DNA of 32,293 nt from Lentzea flava (GTDB taxonomy: Bacteria > Actinomycetota > Actinomycetes > Mycobacteriales > Pseudonocardiaceae), in the NCBI RefSeq assembly GCF_014648475.1, contig NZ_BMRE01000073.1, positions 1 through 32,293 on the forward strand. Direction: 5' to 3'. A program made the position numbers and the translations under genes. Below the pieces are notes generated by a model that saw only the letters and a program-made list of their open reading frames with translations, was not told where the DNA came from and did no database searches. This document shows positions 1-7,371 of this stretch, one piece after another (the stretch's first letter is position 1; each line of letters begins with the position of its first letter).

Positions 1-9
1 CAGGGTGTG

Positions 10-423
10 TCACTTGCTCCGCGACACGAACTGTGTCAACTCAGCTGAGACTGAAGACGCGAAGGTGTCGGCGAGGATGAGACCCCTGGTGCGTTCACCG
101 AACAGCCGCTGGAACTCCAGGACGATCTGCCCGCCCATCGACAGGCCGCCGAGCACGAACCTGTCGATCCCCAGGTGGTCGAGCAGCGCGGCGATGTCCC
201 CGGCGAACGCCGACAGGGGCGTGACGCCGGGGACGACCGTGCTCTCGCCGTAGCCGCGCAGGTCCGCGGCGATCACGCGCCAGCCGGCGGCGCTGAAGTG
301 CTCCACCTGCGGCCGCCACATCGAGCGGTCGAACGGGTGGCCGTGCACCAGGACGAGCACGTCGTCGCCGGTGCCTTCGTCGTCGTAGCCGATGGTGATG
401 CCGTTGACGCTCGCTGTGGTCAT
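10..423 (-). pseudogene. Truncated alpha/beta-hydrolase (N-terminal half only)
   Basis: The 137-residue product has the N-terminal half of an alpha/beta-hydrolase fold: an oxyanion-type HGHP segment at residues 27-30, an ADLRGYGES strand-turn near 53-61 and the nucleophile elbow GLSMGG with Ser95. Complete family members are about 250-280 residues and supply an Asp and a His further on; these are absent here. After LILADTFA (about residue 122) the sequence stops resembling the family, becomes less GC-rich (positions about 10-60) and ends at TGA. I infer that the gene is broken by a rearrangement, insertion or frameshift near position 60. The downstream half may lie outside the window. The ATG at 423 has no Shine-Dalgarno sequence but has a TANNNT box 6 nt upstream. 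The fragment is unlikely to be an active hydrolase. Confidence 0.75.
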
Positions 424-435
424 GATCCGAACGTA
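424..435 (-). promoter_or_regulatory. Putative leaderless promoter (-10 box) of the hydrolase
   Basis: On the minus strand, TACGTT (435-430) lies exactly 6 nt before the ATG at 423, and no Shine-Dalgarno sequence is present. This is the usual geometry of actinobacterial leaderless transcripts, with transcription starting at the A of ATG. It suggests that the hydrolase fragment had its own promoter even though it sits only 22 bp behind the ATP-grasp gene. Confidence 0.4.
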
Positions 436-445
436 GAGCGGACCG

Positions 446-1291
446 CTATCGCGCCGCTGACGCCCTGATCACCGCGCTGAACCGGGAAGCAGCCTCTTCG
501 CCGGTCTGCTTGAAGCCGAGCGACGGCTCGGTGAGCTCCAGTTCGAGCAGCAGCGGTTCACCGTCCTCGCCCTCGACGACGTCGACCCGGGCGTAGAGGA
601 AGTCCTTGCGCTGCAACGAAAGTCGTTCGGCGGCGACGTCGAGCACGCGGTTCGCGAGCGCGAGCTGACGGTCGGACGGCTCGATGGCGCGCAGCTTCTC
701 CTCGACGTACAGCCCGGACTCCGACTCGGCGAGGCCCTGCGCCAGCATCGGTCCTTTGTGGAACGAGTGCGAGTACTCGCCCGCGAAGAACACCAGCGCC
801 GTCTCGCCGTGAGCGTCCACACTGGACTGATAGGGCTGCACCAGCGCCTTGACGCCCAGACCTTCGAGGTGCGCGCGGGCCTTGGCGTGATCGGTGAACC
901 GCCCGGCGCCGCGGGAACCCGCGCCGATGGCCGGCTTCACGACGAACTCGCCGTCCGGGAAGCGCGGCTCCTCCCCCGGCTCCACCACGGCGGTGGGCAC
1001 GACGGCTATGCCGTGCGAGGCGAGCTCGACCAGGTAGGACTTGTCGGTGTTCCAGCGCACGACCCGCACCGGGTTCGCCAGCGCGGGCACGCTCTCGCAC
1101 CACGCCAGGAACTCGTCGAGGCGCTCGGTGTAGTCCCACGTGGCACGCAGCACCACGAGGTCGGCGTCCACGGGCTCGCCCCAGGGCTGCCACCCGACGT
1201 CGACGCCGTCGCGCCGCAGCACCTCGACGAGCTCGTCCTCGTCACCGTCGCCCTTGGGCAGTGCGGCGCAGGAAGCGAACACGACCTTCAC
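446..1291 (-). CDS. ATP-grasp domain protein (RimK/glutathione-synthetase-like ligase)
   Basis: The 281-residue product has the layout of small ATP-grasp ligases. An N-terminal pre-ATP-grasp region contains VLRATWDYTERLDEF and NPVRVVRWNTDKSYL. A central segment FVVKPAIGAGSRGAGRF carries the ATP-binding lysine and a glycine-rich loop. The C-terminal part has LYARVDVV and LLLELELTEPSLGF, which supply the metal-binding acidic residues. The family couples a carboxylate to an amine through an acyl-phosphate in the cytoplasm; the substrates cannot be read from the sequence. I start it at GTG 1291 because that codon overlaps the TGA of the upstream small gene (GTGA), which implies translational coupling. 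A longer frame up to 1363 would lie inside that neighbour. The 1288-1578 gene and this one form a two-gene operon. Confidence 0.85.
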   Translation of the reverse strand: MKVVFASCAALPKGDGDEDELVEVLRRDGVDVGWQPWGEPVDADLVVLRATWDYTERLDEFLAWCESVPALANPVRVVRWNTDKSYLVELASHGIAVVPTAVVEPGEEPRFPDGEFVVKPAIGAGSRGAGRFTDHAKARAHLEGLGVKALVQPYQSSVDAHGETALVFFAGEYSHSFHKGPMLAQGLAESESGLYVEEKLRAIEPSDRQLALANRVLDVAAERLSLQRKDFLYARVDVVEGEDGEPLLLELELTEPSLGFKQTGEEAASRFSAVIRASAAR

Positions 1292-1578
1292 GACTGCATC
1301 GAGGCCATCTTGCGGCGGTGCGCGAAGCCGATCTTGGTGGCGGCGATGGTCTCGCGGTCCCATTCGGCCTGCTCGACGTTGTCCACGGCCTCGACGGCCT
1401 TGGTGGCGGCCTCGACGTCCTTGGCCATCACGTCGCCCATGGCGCCGTCCGCACCGACCAGCACGATCCGCGCGCCGGCCCGGCCGATCGGCTCCACGAC
1501 GGCCTTGACCGCGGTGCCCGGCTTGCCGTGGGCCTTCACGAACTCGGCGATGCGCTTCTGAGTGGTTTGATCAGACAC
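1288..1578 (-). CDS. Small conserved-looking protein of unknown function (96 aa)
   Basis: I do not recognise a named domain in this 96-residue protein. It starts with VSDQTTQKRIAEFVKAHG, continues with a hydrophobic strand ARIVLVGADGAMGD (36-49) and then has an acidic helical stretch ending in KIGFAHRRKMASMQS. No signal peptide or membrane segment is seen, so it is probably cytoplasmic. Two GTG codons are possible, at 1584 and 1578. I prefer 1578 because TACAGT (1590-1585) lies 6 nt upstream with no Shine-Dalgarno sequence, as in leaderless mRNAs. Its stop overlaps the GTG of the ATP-grasp gene by 4 bp, so the two are probably translated together. The coding reality rests on codon usage, the coupling and the promoter geometry. 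Confidence 0.7.
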   Translation of the reverse strand: MSDQTTQKRIAEFVKAHGKPGTAVKAVVEPIGRAGARIVLVGADGAMGDVMAKDVEAATKAVEAVDNVEQAEWDRETIAATKIGFAHRRKMASMQS

Positions 1579-1584
1579 CCCCAC

Positions 1585-1614
1585 ACTGTAAAACCAGCGA
1601 GTAGGTTCGGTCGG
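1585..1614. promoter_or_regulatory. Compact divergent leaderless promoter pair
   Basis: Only about 36 bp separate the two divergent start codons. On the plus strand TAGGTT (1602-1607) is followed by 7 nt and GTG 1615. On the minus strand TACAGT (1590-1585) is followed by 6 nt and GTG 1578. Neither gene has a Shine-Dalgarno sequence. The arrangement suggests back-to-back -10 elements driving two leaderless mRNAs. No convincing -35 boxes were identified. Confidence 0.5.
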
Positions 1615-3201
1615 GTGACCACCGACACGCTCGCGTCCTTCCTCTCGTGGTACTTCGACAACAACCCCGCTCACGCGGCACAGCTCGGCTCGCTTCCGCA
1701 CTACTCGACGTTCGGTGACTTCTCCGCTACCGCGTTCGAGCGCCGGGCCAGGGAGAACGGCGCGTGGATGGCACGGCTGGAGCCGTTGCCCAGGTCGGTG
1801 GACCGCGATCTCGCGCTGTCGGTGCTGCGCGGAGCGCTCGCCGCGGAAACCTGGCCGTCGTGGCGGCGTGATCCGCACGAGTACTCGGGGATGGTCTTCT
1901 TCGGACTGCTCACGCCGTTCCTGCACGGGCTGCTGCCGGAGGCGGAGCTCGTCGCGTCCGCCGTCGCGAAGCTGCGTGAGGTGCCCTCGGTTTTCGCGGC
2001 CGCGCAGGCGAACCTGGACCCGTCGCTGGCGTCGCCGCTGGTCGTGCGGCGCGCGCTCGGGCAGGTGCGGACGGGGCGGTCGTTCCTGCTGGACTCGCTG
2101 CCGCTGGAGGTGTCGTCGCCTTCGCTGCGCGCGCAGCTGGTGGAAGCGGCCGTGCCCGCCGCGGAGGCGTTCGACCGGTACGCGGTGTTCCTGGAGGACC
2201 TCGACGTGCGGGCGACCGGCGACTGGCGGATGGGCGAGAAGCTCTACTCGACCCTGTTGCAGGACAAGGAGTTGCTCGGTTACGGCGCACCGGAGCTGCA
2301 CCAGCGCGGCCAGGACGCGTACGCCTCGCTGGAGGCCGAGCTGATCGAGCTCGCGGGATCGTCCGACTGGCGTTCGGTGATGAGTTCCCTGCAGGACGAC
2401 CACCCGCCGACGCTGGAGGCGATGCGCGCGGAGTACGAGGCGGAGACCCAGCGGGCCCGCGCGGCGCTGATCGAGCACTCCCTGGTGACGATGCCCGACG
2501 GCGAGGAGTGCAGAGTCGTGCCGTCGCTGCCGTTCCAGCGTCCGATCATGCCGGTCGCGAGCTACCTCGGCCCACCGCCGCTGACGTCCCGTCGCGCGGG
2601 CTACTTCTTCGTGCCGTTCACCCCGGACGGCGCCACGGACGAGGAGATCACGCACCGGCTGCGCACCAACGCGCGCCCGCAGCTGCCGACGATCTCGGTG
2701 CACGAGGCCTACCCCGGCCACCACTGGCACCTGGCCTGGGTGGCGGCGCAGGGAGACGCACACCCGCTGCGGAAGGTGTTCCGCACGCCGTACTTCTCCG
2801 AGGGCTGGGCGTTGTACGCGGAGAAGCTGCTGCGGTCGGTCGGTTACTACACGACCCGCGGGGCGTTGATGAGCCACGTCGAGGCGCGGCTGTTCCGCGC
2901 GGCGCGGATGATCGTCGACACCGCACTGCACTGCGGGGACATGACGCCGGAGGAAGCCGAGGCGTTCATGCTGGCGCGCACCGCGTTGACGCCGGGCACC
3001 GCCGCCGGCGAGGTCAAGCGGTACTGCGCGTGGCCGACGCAGGCCCCGTCGTACCTGACCGGCGCGTTGGAGATCGAACAGATCCGCGACGAGTACCTGG
3101 CCGCGTCGCTGGGATCGTTGCGCGACTTCCACGACCGGATCGCGGGATCAGGCGCGCTGCCGCTCGGGCTCGCGCGCCGCGTGGCGCTGGGCGAGGAGTG
3201 A
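1615..3201 (+). CDS. DUF885-family metallopeptidase-like protein
   Basis: The 528-residue protein is a full-length member of the DUF885 family, putative zinc carboxypeptidase-like enzymes of about 500-600 residues. The signature HEAYPGHH lies at residues 363-370, with the metal-binding histidines and Glu, and SEGWALYAE follows with Glu396 as a likely further zinc ligand or catalytic residue. No signal peptide is seen, so it is probably cytoplasmic. The physiological substrate is unknown, though peptide hydrolysis is expected from the fold. I start at GTG 1615 (VTTDTLASFLSWYF) because sequence further upstream in this frame is the antisense of the neighbouring small gene. The 3' end overlaps the convergent MFS gene by 54 bp, so the two mRNAs are complementary at their ends. 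Confidence 0.85.
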   Translation: MTTDTLASFLSWYFDNNPAHAAQLGSLPHYSTFGDFSATAFERRARENGAWMARLEPLPRSVDRDLALSVLRGALAAETWPSWRRDPHEYSGMVFFGLLTPFLHGLLPEAELVASAVAKLREVPSVFAAAQANLDPSLASPLVVRRALGQVRTGRSFLLDSLPLEVSSPSLRAQLVEAAVPAAEAFDRYAVFLEDLDVRATGDWRMGEKLYSTLLQDKELLGYGAPELHQRGQDAYASLEAELIELAGSSDWRSVMSSLQDDHPPTLEAMRAEYEAETQRARAALIEHSLVTMPDGEECRVVPSLPFQRPIMPVASYLGPPPLTSRRAGYFFVPFTPDGATDEEITHRLRTNARPQLPTISVHEAYPGHHWHLAWVAAQGDAHPLRKVFRTPYFSEGWALYAEKLLRSVGYYTTRGALMSHVEARLFRAARMIVDTALHCGDMTPEEAEAFMLARTALTPGTAAGEVKRYCAWPTQAPSYLTGALEIEQIRDEYLAASLGSLRDFHDRIAGSGALPLGLARRVALGEE

Positions 3202-4332
3202 CGGCAGCGGGATGAGCGCCGCGAGGACGTAGACGAACGCCGAGATCGTCGCGGTCGTGGTGTCGCCGATCCGCGCCGCGATCAGCGGTGCGGAGACGGC
3301 GCCGAGCGGGATCGCCAGGTAGGACCCGAACTCGTCGTAGGCGGTGACGCGGGACAGCAGGTGGTTGGGGATGGTGCGCTGCAACTCCGTCTCCCACGCG
3401 ATCGCCCACGCGCCCATGCCCATGCCCTCGACGAACGCGATGACGATCAACGTGGGTGTGTTCGCACCGAGTCCCAGCGCGAGCAGCGGAACCGCCGCGA
3501 CGAGCGTGATGAGCGTGGCGATCCACAGCGGAACGGTCCGGGTCCGGTACATGATCAGCGTGATGAGGGCGAGGCCCGCGCCCGACGCGCTGAGCACCAC
3601 GCCCCACTCGAACTCGCCGATCGTTCGTTTCGCGATCGCCAGGCCGAGGACCGTCCACACGCCGACGTAGATGGCGTTGGTGAGGCAGAAAGACAGGACC
3701 ATCGTCCACACCCAGCCGGTGGTGCGGAACGTGTTCCAGCCTTCCTTGAGGTTCTGGGTGAGGCTCGACGTGGCCGGTTTGCCGGGGAGGTTCAGCTTCG
3801 CGTACAGGGCGGCCGCGGTGAGGAACGTGGCGGCGTCGAACGCCAGCGCCCACCCGGCGCCGATGGTGGCGGCGGCGAGCCCCGCCGCGGCAGGACCGAT
3901 CAGGCCGGTGCCGAAGCGGGCCGCGCTGAGCAGCGAGTTCGCCTTCTGCAGGCGGTCGGGCTCCACGAGCTCCGGCAGGACACCGCGTGCCGCCGGTGAG
4001 GTGGAGGCGTTGAACGCGCCCTGGGTCGCCTGGAGTGCGAGGAGCAGGCCCAGGTGGTAGTGGCCGGTGAGGAGGGTGGCGGCGGCCGCGGCCTGCGCCA
4101 CGCCGGAACCGACGTGGCTGACGGCGAGGACGGCCGACCTGCTGAACCTGTCCGCCGTGGAACCGCCGATCAGCACCAGCGCCAGATACGGAACGATGCG
4201 CGCGGCGAGCACGAGACCGGAGTCGAGCGCGGTGCCGTGGTCGAGAACCGCGAACGGCAACGCGACCACCGCCATGGCGCTGCCGAGCAGTGAGATGAAC
4301 CGTGCCGAGCAGAACAACCCGAACGCCCCCAT
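3148..4332 (-). CDS. MFS transporter (EntS/MFS_3-like exporter)
   Basis: This is a polytopic membrane protein of 394 residues with about 12 hydrophobic segments. The first is FISLLGSAMAVVALPFAVL. It has the A-like loop motif GGSTADRFSRS and family-typical stretches such as GAFNASTSPAARGVLPELV and LLSAARFGTGLIGPAAAG. It resembles the MFS_3 group that exports siderophores and drugs; the substrate is unknown. The start is uncertain. ATG 4332 trims a segment (RWEPLRSSS) that looks like the normal N-terminus of the family. No in-frame ATG or GTG exists between 4332 and the divergent gene start at 4425, and the next candidate at 4494 lies inside that gene. TACGGT sits 8 nt before ATG 4332, so a leaderless start there is possible. 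Its end overlaps the DUF885 gene convergently. Confidence 0.85.
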   Translation of the reverse strand: MGAFGLFCSARFISLLGSAMAVVALPFAVLDHGTALDSGLVLAARIVPYLALVLIGGSTADRFSRSAVLAVSHVGSGVAQAAAAATLLTGHYHLGLLLALQATQGAFNASTSPAARGVLPELVEPDRLQKANSLLSAARFGTGLIGPAAAGLAAATIGAGWALAFDAATFLTAAALYAKLNLPGKPATSSLTQNLKEGWNTFRTTGWVWTMVLSFCLTNAIYVGVWTVLGLAIAKRTIGEFEWGVVLSASGAGLALITLIMYRTRTVPLWIATLITLVAAVPLLALGLGANTPTLIVIAFVEGMGMGAWAIAWETELQRTIPNHLLSRVTAYDEFGSYLAIPLGAVSAPLIAARIGDTTTATISAFVYVLAALIPLPSLLAQRHAAREPERQRA

Positions 4333-4390
4333 GCTGGACGACCGTAGTGGTTCCCACCTGGCGGGAACGGGAACATCGGGGTCGTGGGCA

Positions 4391-4407
4391 GGGTTGAGCG
4401 GGTTGAG
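4391..4407 (+). repeat. Tandem GGGTTGAG direct repeat upstream of the oxidoreductase
   Basis: Two copies of GGGTTGAG (4391-4398 and 4400-4407) are separated by one base, giving a 9-bp period. They lie just before the AGGAGG of the oxidoreductase and in the shared region with the divergent MFS gene. They could be a regulator half-site pair, but no regulator gene is adjacent. Confidence 0.4.
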
Positions 4408-4424
4408 TCGATCTAGGAGGACAG

Positions 4425-5366
4425 ATGCCCAAGGCAGTGGTGGTGCGTTCGACCGGTGGCCCGGAGGTGCTCGAGTACTCGGACGTGCCGTCACCGGTGC
4501 CCGGTGACGGCGAGCTGCTGGTGCGGGTGGGCGCGGCCGGCGTCAACTACATCGACACCTACCAGCGCAGCGGGCTGTATTCGGTGCCGCTGCCCACGGC
4601 ATTGGGGCTTGAGGGTGCGGGCGAGGTGATCGCCTCGAACTCCGCCGATTTCGCCGTGGGTGACCGGGTGGCGTGGATGTCCGTGCTGGGCAGCTACGCG
4701 TCCGAGGTCGTGGTGCCGGCTTCGGCCGCGGTCCGGGTTCCCGACGGGGTGGACGTCGAACTGGCGGCGGCGGCACTGCTGCAGGGCATCACCGCGCATT
4801 TCCTGACGCACTCGACCCACGTGGTGAAGGAAGGCGACCGGGTGCTCGTGCACGCGGCCGCCGGCGGCGTCGGGTTGTTGCTGACGCAGTGGGCGAAGTC
4901 GAAGGGCGCGTTCGTCGTCGCGACCGTGTCGACCGACGAGAAGGAGGCGCTGGCGCGGGAGGCCGGGGCCGACCAGGTGCTGCGGTACGGGGACTTCGCG
5001 TCGCAGATCGAGAAGGTCGACGTGGTGTACGACGGGGTCGGGCGCGACACGTTCGACCAGTCGCTGGCTTCCTTGAAGCCACGCGGTCTGCTGGTGCTGT
5101 TCGGAGCGGCGTCCGGGCCGGTGCCGCCGGTGGACCCGCAGCGGTTGAACGCCGCGGGGTCGGTGTTCCTGACGCGGCCGTCGACCGGGGCGTACCTGTT
5201 GGACCGCGCCGAGTTCGAGTGGCGGGCCGCGGACCTGTTCGGGGCGATCGCGGACGGGACGCTGTCGATCCGCGTCGGCGGGCGGTACAAGCTGGAGGAG
5301 GCGGCGCAGGCGCACACCGACCTGCAGTCGCGCCGGACCACCGGGAAGCTGCTGCTGCTCCCGTGA
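4425..5366 (+). CDS. Zinc-independent NADPH:quinone oxidoreductase (MDR family)
   Basis: The 313-residue protein is a medium-chain dehydrogenase/reductase of the QOR subgroup. It has an N-terminal GroES-like domain with VGAAGVNYIDTYQRSG (residues 36-50). The Rossmann domain carries the nucleotide loop AAAGGVGLLLTQWAK (144-158) and VVYDGVGRDTF. The C-terminal segment ends in TTGKLLLLP. The catalytic-zinc cysteine/histidine set of alcohol dehydrogenases is absent. QOR proteins reduce quinones or enones with NADPH in the cytoplasm; the exact substrate is unknown. ATG 4425 follows an AGGAGG-type Shine-Dalgarno sequence (4415-4420) at ideal spacing. It is monocistronic and is closed by the hairpin at 5376-5400. 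Confidence 0.9.
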   Translation: MPKAVVVRSTGGPEVLEYSDVPSPVPGDGELLVRVGAAGVNYIDTYQRSGLYSVPLPTALGLEGAGEVIASNSADFAVGDRVAWMSVLGSYASEVVVPASAAVRVPDGVDVELAAAALLQGITAHFLTHSTHVVKEGDRVLVHAAAGGVGLLLTQWAKSKGAFVVATVSTDEKEALAREAGADQVLRYGDFASQIEKVDVVYDGVGRDTFDQSLASLKPRGLLVLFGAASGPVPPVDPQRLNAAGSVFLTRPSTGAYLLDRAEFEWRAADLFGAIADGTLSIRVGGRYKLEEAAQAHTDLQSRRTTGKLLLLP

Positions 5367-5375
5367 GTTCATGGT

Positions 5376-5400
5376 CGGCCCCCGTTTCGGGCGGGGGCCG
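5376..5400. terminator. Hairpin between convergent genes
   Basis: A perfect 8-bp stem, CGGCCCCC (5376-5383) with GGGGGCCG (5393-5400), encloses a 9-nt loop. It lies between the stop of the oxidoreductase (5366) and the stop of the convergent FKBP gene (5406). There is no strong U tract on either side, so it is best read as a GC-rich actinomycete-type bidirectional terminator. Confidence 0.7.
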
Positions 5401-5405
5401 ATCCG

Positions 5406-5951
5406 TCACGCCGCGGGGGTGACCTTCACACCGTCGATCACGAAGACGAGGGTCTCGTTCGGCTTGATGCCCCCACCGCCCTCGCCGTAGCCCTTGGCCG
5501 GCGGGACGACCAGCAGACGCCGCCCGTTCTCCTTGAGCCCGATGATGCCCTCGTTCCAGCCCTCGATGACCCGCGCCTGCCCGACGTTCTCGACGTCGAA
5601 CGGCTGGCCGCGCTTGAAGGAGCTGTCCAGCACCTTCTTGTCGGAGAAGGTCGTGAGCTGGTAGTTGACCGTGGCCGTCGTGCCCGCCTTCACCTCGGCG
5701 CCGGTGCCCTGGATCAGGTCCTTGATGATGAGCTCGTCGGTGGGCTTGCAGGCCGGGATCTCGACCTTGGGGGCCGTGCCGAAGTCGCCGGTGACCTTGA
5801 AGTCGTCGGCCTTGCACGGGGTGGACGGGGCGGCCGTGCTGGTGTTGGTGCTGCTGCCGGTGCCGGACGAGGGCTGGGCTGAGCTGCCGCAGCCGGTGAG
5901 GCCGACGGTGGCTGCCAGCGCCAGGGACGCGATGAGCAGGACGTTGCGCAT
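5406..5951 (-). CDS. FKBP-type peptidyl-prolyl cis-trans isomerase lipoprotein
   Basis: The 181-residue product has a lipoprotein signal (MRNVLLIASLALAATVGLTG then Cys21 in an LTGC lipobox) and a Ser/Thr-rich linker. Residues about 75-180 form an FKBP domain, with LDSSFKRGQPFDV, VIEGWNEGIIGLKENGRR, the pocket Trp132 and the typical VPPAKGYGEGG loop. It should be anchored on the outer face of the membrane and help fold exported proteins at Xaa-Pro bonds. ATG 5951 is chosen because it alone gives a proper signal peptide; the upstream frame is intergenic. There is no Shine-Dalgarno sequence (the preceding run is CCCCCCTC), but TACGCT lies 8 nt upstream, so a leaderless or very short leader is likely. 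Confidence 0.9.
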   Translation of the reverse strand: MRNVLLIASLALAATVGLTGCGSSAQPSSGTGSSTNTSTAAPSTPCKADDFKVTGDFGTAPKVEIPACKPTDELIIKDLIQGTGAEVKAGTTATVNYQLTTFSDKKVLDSSFKRGQPFDVENVGQARVIEGWNEGIIGLKENGRRLLVVPPAKGYGEGGGGIKPNETLVFVIDGVKVTPAA

Positions 5952-6098
5952 GAGGGGGGAGCGTATTCGGGGGTGTGTTAGCGGGGTGTAGCAGGTCGGT
6001 TGCCACCCGGCACCCGCCACAGCGACCAGCGGGCAGTGGCCGGACGAGCGCTCGTCCTGGCGGAGCAGTCCGCGGTGCGGACGACTGGGCGAAAACAC

Positions 6099-6126
6099 GG
6101 GGTGTGGGTGCGTTCGGGTGGGTGGG
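6099..6126 (+). other. Potential G-quadruplex motif
   Basis: Five runs of three or more G (6099-6102, 6106-6108, 6116-6118, 6120-6122 and 6124-6126) are separated by loops of 3, 7, 1 and 1 nt. This fits the canonical G3+N1-7 rule. The last three runs also take part in the hairpin at 6115-6139, so the two structures would compete. Confidence 0.45.
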
Positions 6127-6291
6127 TCACCCTCACCCGACTCGTCAGGGGTGGGTCGCGACTCGGTGTCACCGCAGTGCACGGATGCGGGTCGGCGCAG
6201 GCGCTCAAGGGCGGTTATTCCGGTTCTAAATGTCGCACGAATAGCAGCTTCCTTATCTTTTGACCGACGCGTACAGTGACTCCGCGCACTT

Positions 6292-6320
6292 GATCGGACA
6301 CTGAACGCATTCGTCCGATC
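6292..6320. repeat. 8-bp inverted repeat upstream of the 6361 cluster
   Basis: GATCGGAC (6292-6299) and GTCCGATC (6313-6320) are perfect inverted copies separated by 13 nt. The repeat lies 41 bp before the GTG at 6361 and downstream of a possible -10 TACAGT (about 6272). It could therefore be an operator for a dimeric regulator or a hairpin in the 5' leader. The spacing of half-site centres (21 bp, two helical turns) suits a protein dimer. Confidence 0.45.
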
Positions 6321-6360
6321 GGGTAGCGGCCGATGAGGTGACCGCCAGGAGGTGGGACTC

Positions 6361-7365
6361 GTGTCCGCGGAGGCCGGAGGCATCCGCAGCAACCTGATCC
6401 AGGAGTTGTTTTGGACTCGGACCGGGTTGCTCCTCCTCATACTCGTGGTGACCTCGGGTGCGTCGCTGGCCATTTCCAGTCAAATGGATTCCGGGGCGGC
6501 TAGAAACCTGCTGACCGCGGTGGGGACGGGCACGCTCATATCGGCTGTCGTGAGCTTCACGCAGACGTTGGTCACGTCCAAAGCGGCGCAGAAGGCTCTG
6601 CTCACGCCCGTCATCGAGGAGAGCCGCAAGGCGCTCAAAGAGCTCAGCGAGGAGTATCGGGCGCTGGATCGGGAGTTCTTCCCCAGTCACGTGTTCGAGC
6701 CGACCGCGAAGCCCGATCCGGTGTTCAACCAGCTCATGATGCAGGACCTGGAGCGGACGCGGTTGTACTGCTTCCGCGGGTTCGCCGGGCGGTACGCGGC
6801 CGGGCGGGTGTTGCTCTCCCAGACGGAATGCGAGCTCAGGGCCGTGCTGGCCGACCCGCGCGACGACAACGCGATCAGCGGGCGGGCGCGGTATCTCCTT
6901 CGCAACGAAGGGGCCGAGGGCGACTACGACGAGATTCAGACGAGGCTCAAGGAGCAGATCCGCATCGGGCTCGTCGGGCTCTACGTGGCGCGCAGCCGGT
7001 GCAGCAGAATCGACGTCACGATCGTTTCGGATCCGCCGCTCGATCGGCTCGAGTTGTTCGACGACTCCGCCTGGCTCACGCTCTTCAGCAACACCGCCGG
7101 AGTGCTGCGGCCCTATCCCAGGACGCTCAGGTTCACCGAGAGTTCGTTCCTGTACGCGATGGAACGGGCCGAGTTCCTGCGGATCAGCAATTCGAAGGCC
7201 GGGTATCACTTCGTCATCACGCCGGGTACGACGAGGAACGACTTCCTGGCGTTGTTCGAGAAGATCACCGGCGAGTCTCTCACCGACGACGGATACCGCG
7301 AACTCGAGGAGAAGTTCCACGCATTCCGTCGCGAATTCTCCGCATCCGCTCAGTTGAGGAGCTGA
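6361..7365 (+). CDS. Two-helix membrane protein with C-terminal cytoplasmic domain, unknown function
   Basis: The 334-residue protein has two N-terminal hydrophobic helices (about residues 21-39 and 50-70) joined by a short loop. A charged, probably coiled-coil stalk follows (75-105), then a soluble domain of about 220 residues. That domain contains a hydrophobic strand ECELRAVLADPRDD (156-169) followed by a long helix, a second strand RIDVTIVSDPP (216-226), and a C-terminal part with TLRFTESSFLYAMERAEF. The 'vLadP' strand followed by R-rich helices resembles phospholipase-D-like sensor folds of membrane proteins, but no HKD motif is present, so catalysis is not implied. I do not recognise the family. 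GTG 6361 is chosen because AGGAGG (6347-6352) sits 8 nt upstream. It is the first gene of an apparent operon with the cupin and HD genes. Confidence 0.8.
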   Translation: MSAEAGGIRSNLIQELFWTRTGLLLLILVVTSGASLAISSQMDSGAARNLLTAVGTGTLISAVVSFTQTLVTSKAAQKALLTPVIEESRKALKELSEEYRALDREFFPSHVFEPTAKPDPVFNQLMMQDLERTRLYCFRGFAGRYAAGRVLLSQTECELRAVLADPRDDNAISGRARYLLRNEGAEGDYDEIQTRLKEQIRIGLVGLYVARSRCSRIDVTIVSDPPLDRLELFDDSAWLTLFSNTAGVLRPYPRTLRFTESSFLYAMERAEFLRISNSKAGYHFVITPGTTRNDFLALFEKITGESLTDDGYRELEEKFHAFRREFSASAQLRS

Positions 7366-7371
7366 TCGATC

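Larger units (their letters stand above)
5952..6360. other. 409-bp intergenic region with structured elements
   Basis: No credible gene was found between the divergent FKBP and membrane-protein genes. The region holds a G-quadruplex-type motif (6099-6126) with an overlapping hairpin (6115-6139), and a 7-bp direct repeat CGACTCG (6138-6144 and 6159-6165). Positions 6215-6260 are relatively AT-rich. A possible -10 TACAGT lies at 6272-6277, and an 8-bp inverted repeat (6292-6320) sits ahead of the GTG at 6361. The region presumably carries both divergent promoters. Confidence 0.6.

Noticed and set aside
1579..3132. Upstream two-thirds of a 614-residue minus-strand frame
   Set aside because: Only the last 96-98 residues (from GTG 1578/1584) look real. 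The rest is Arg/Gln-rich antisense of the DUF885 gene.
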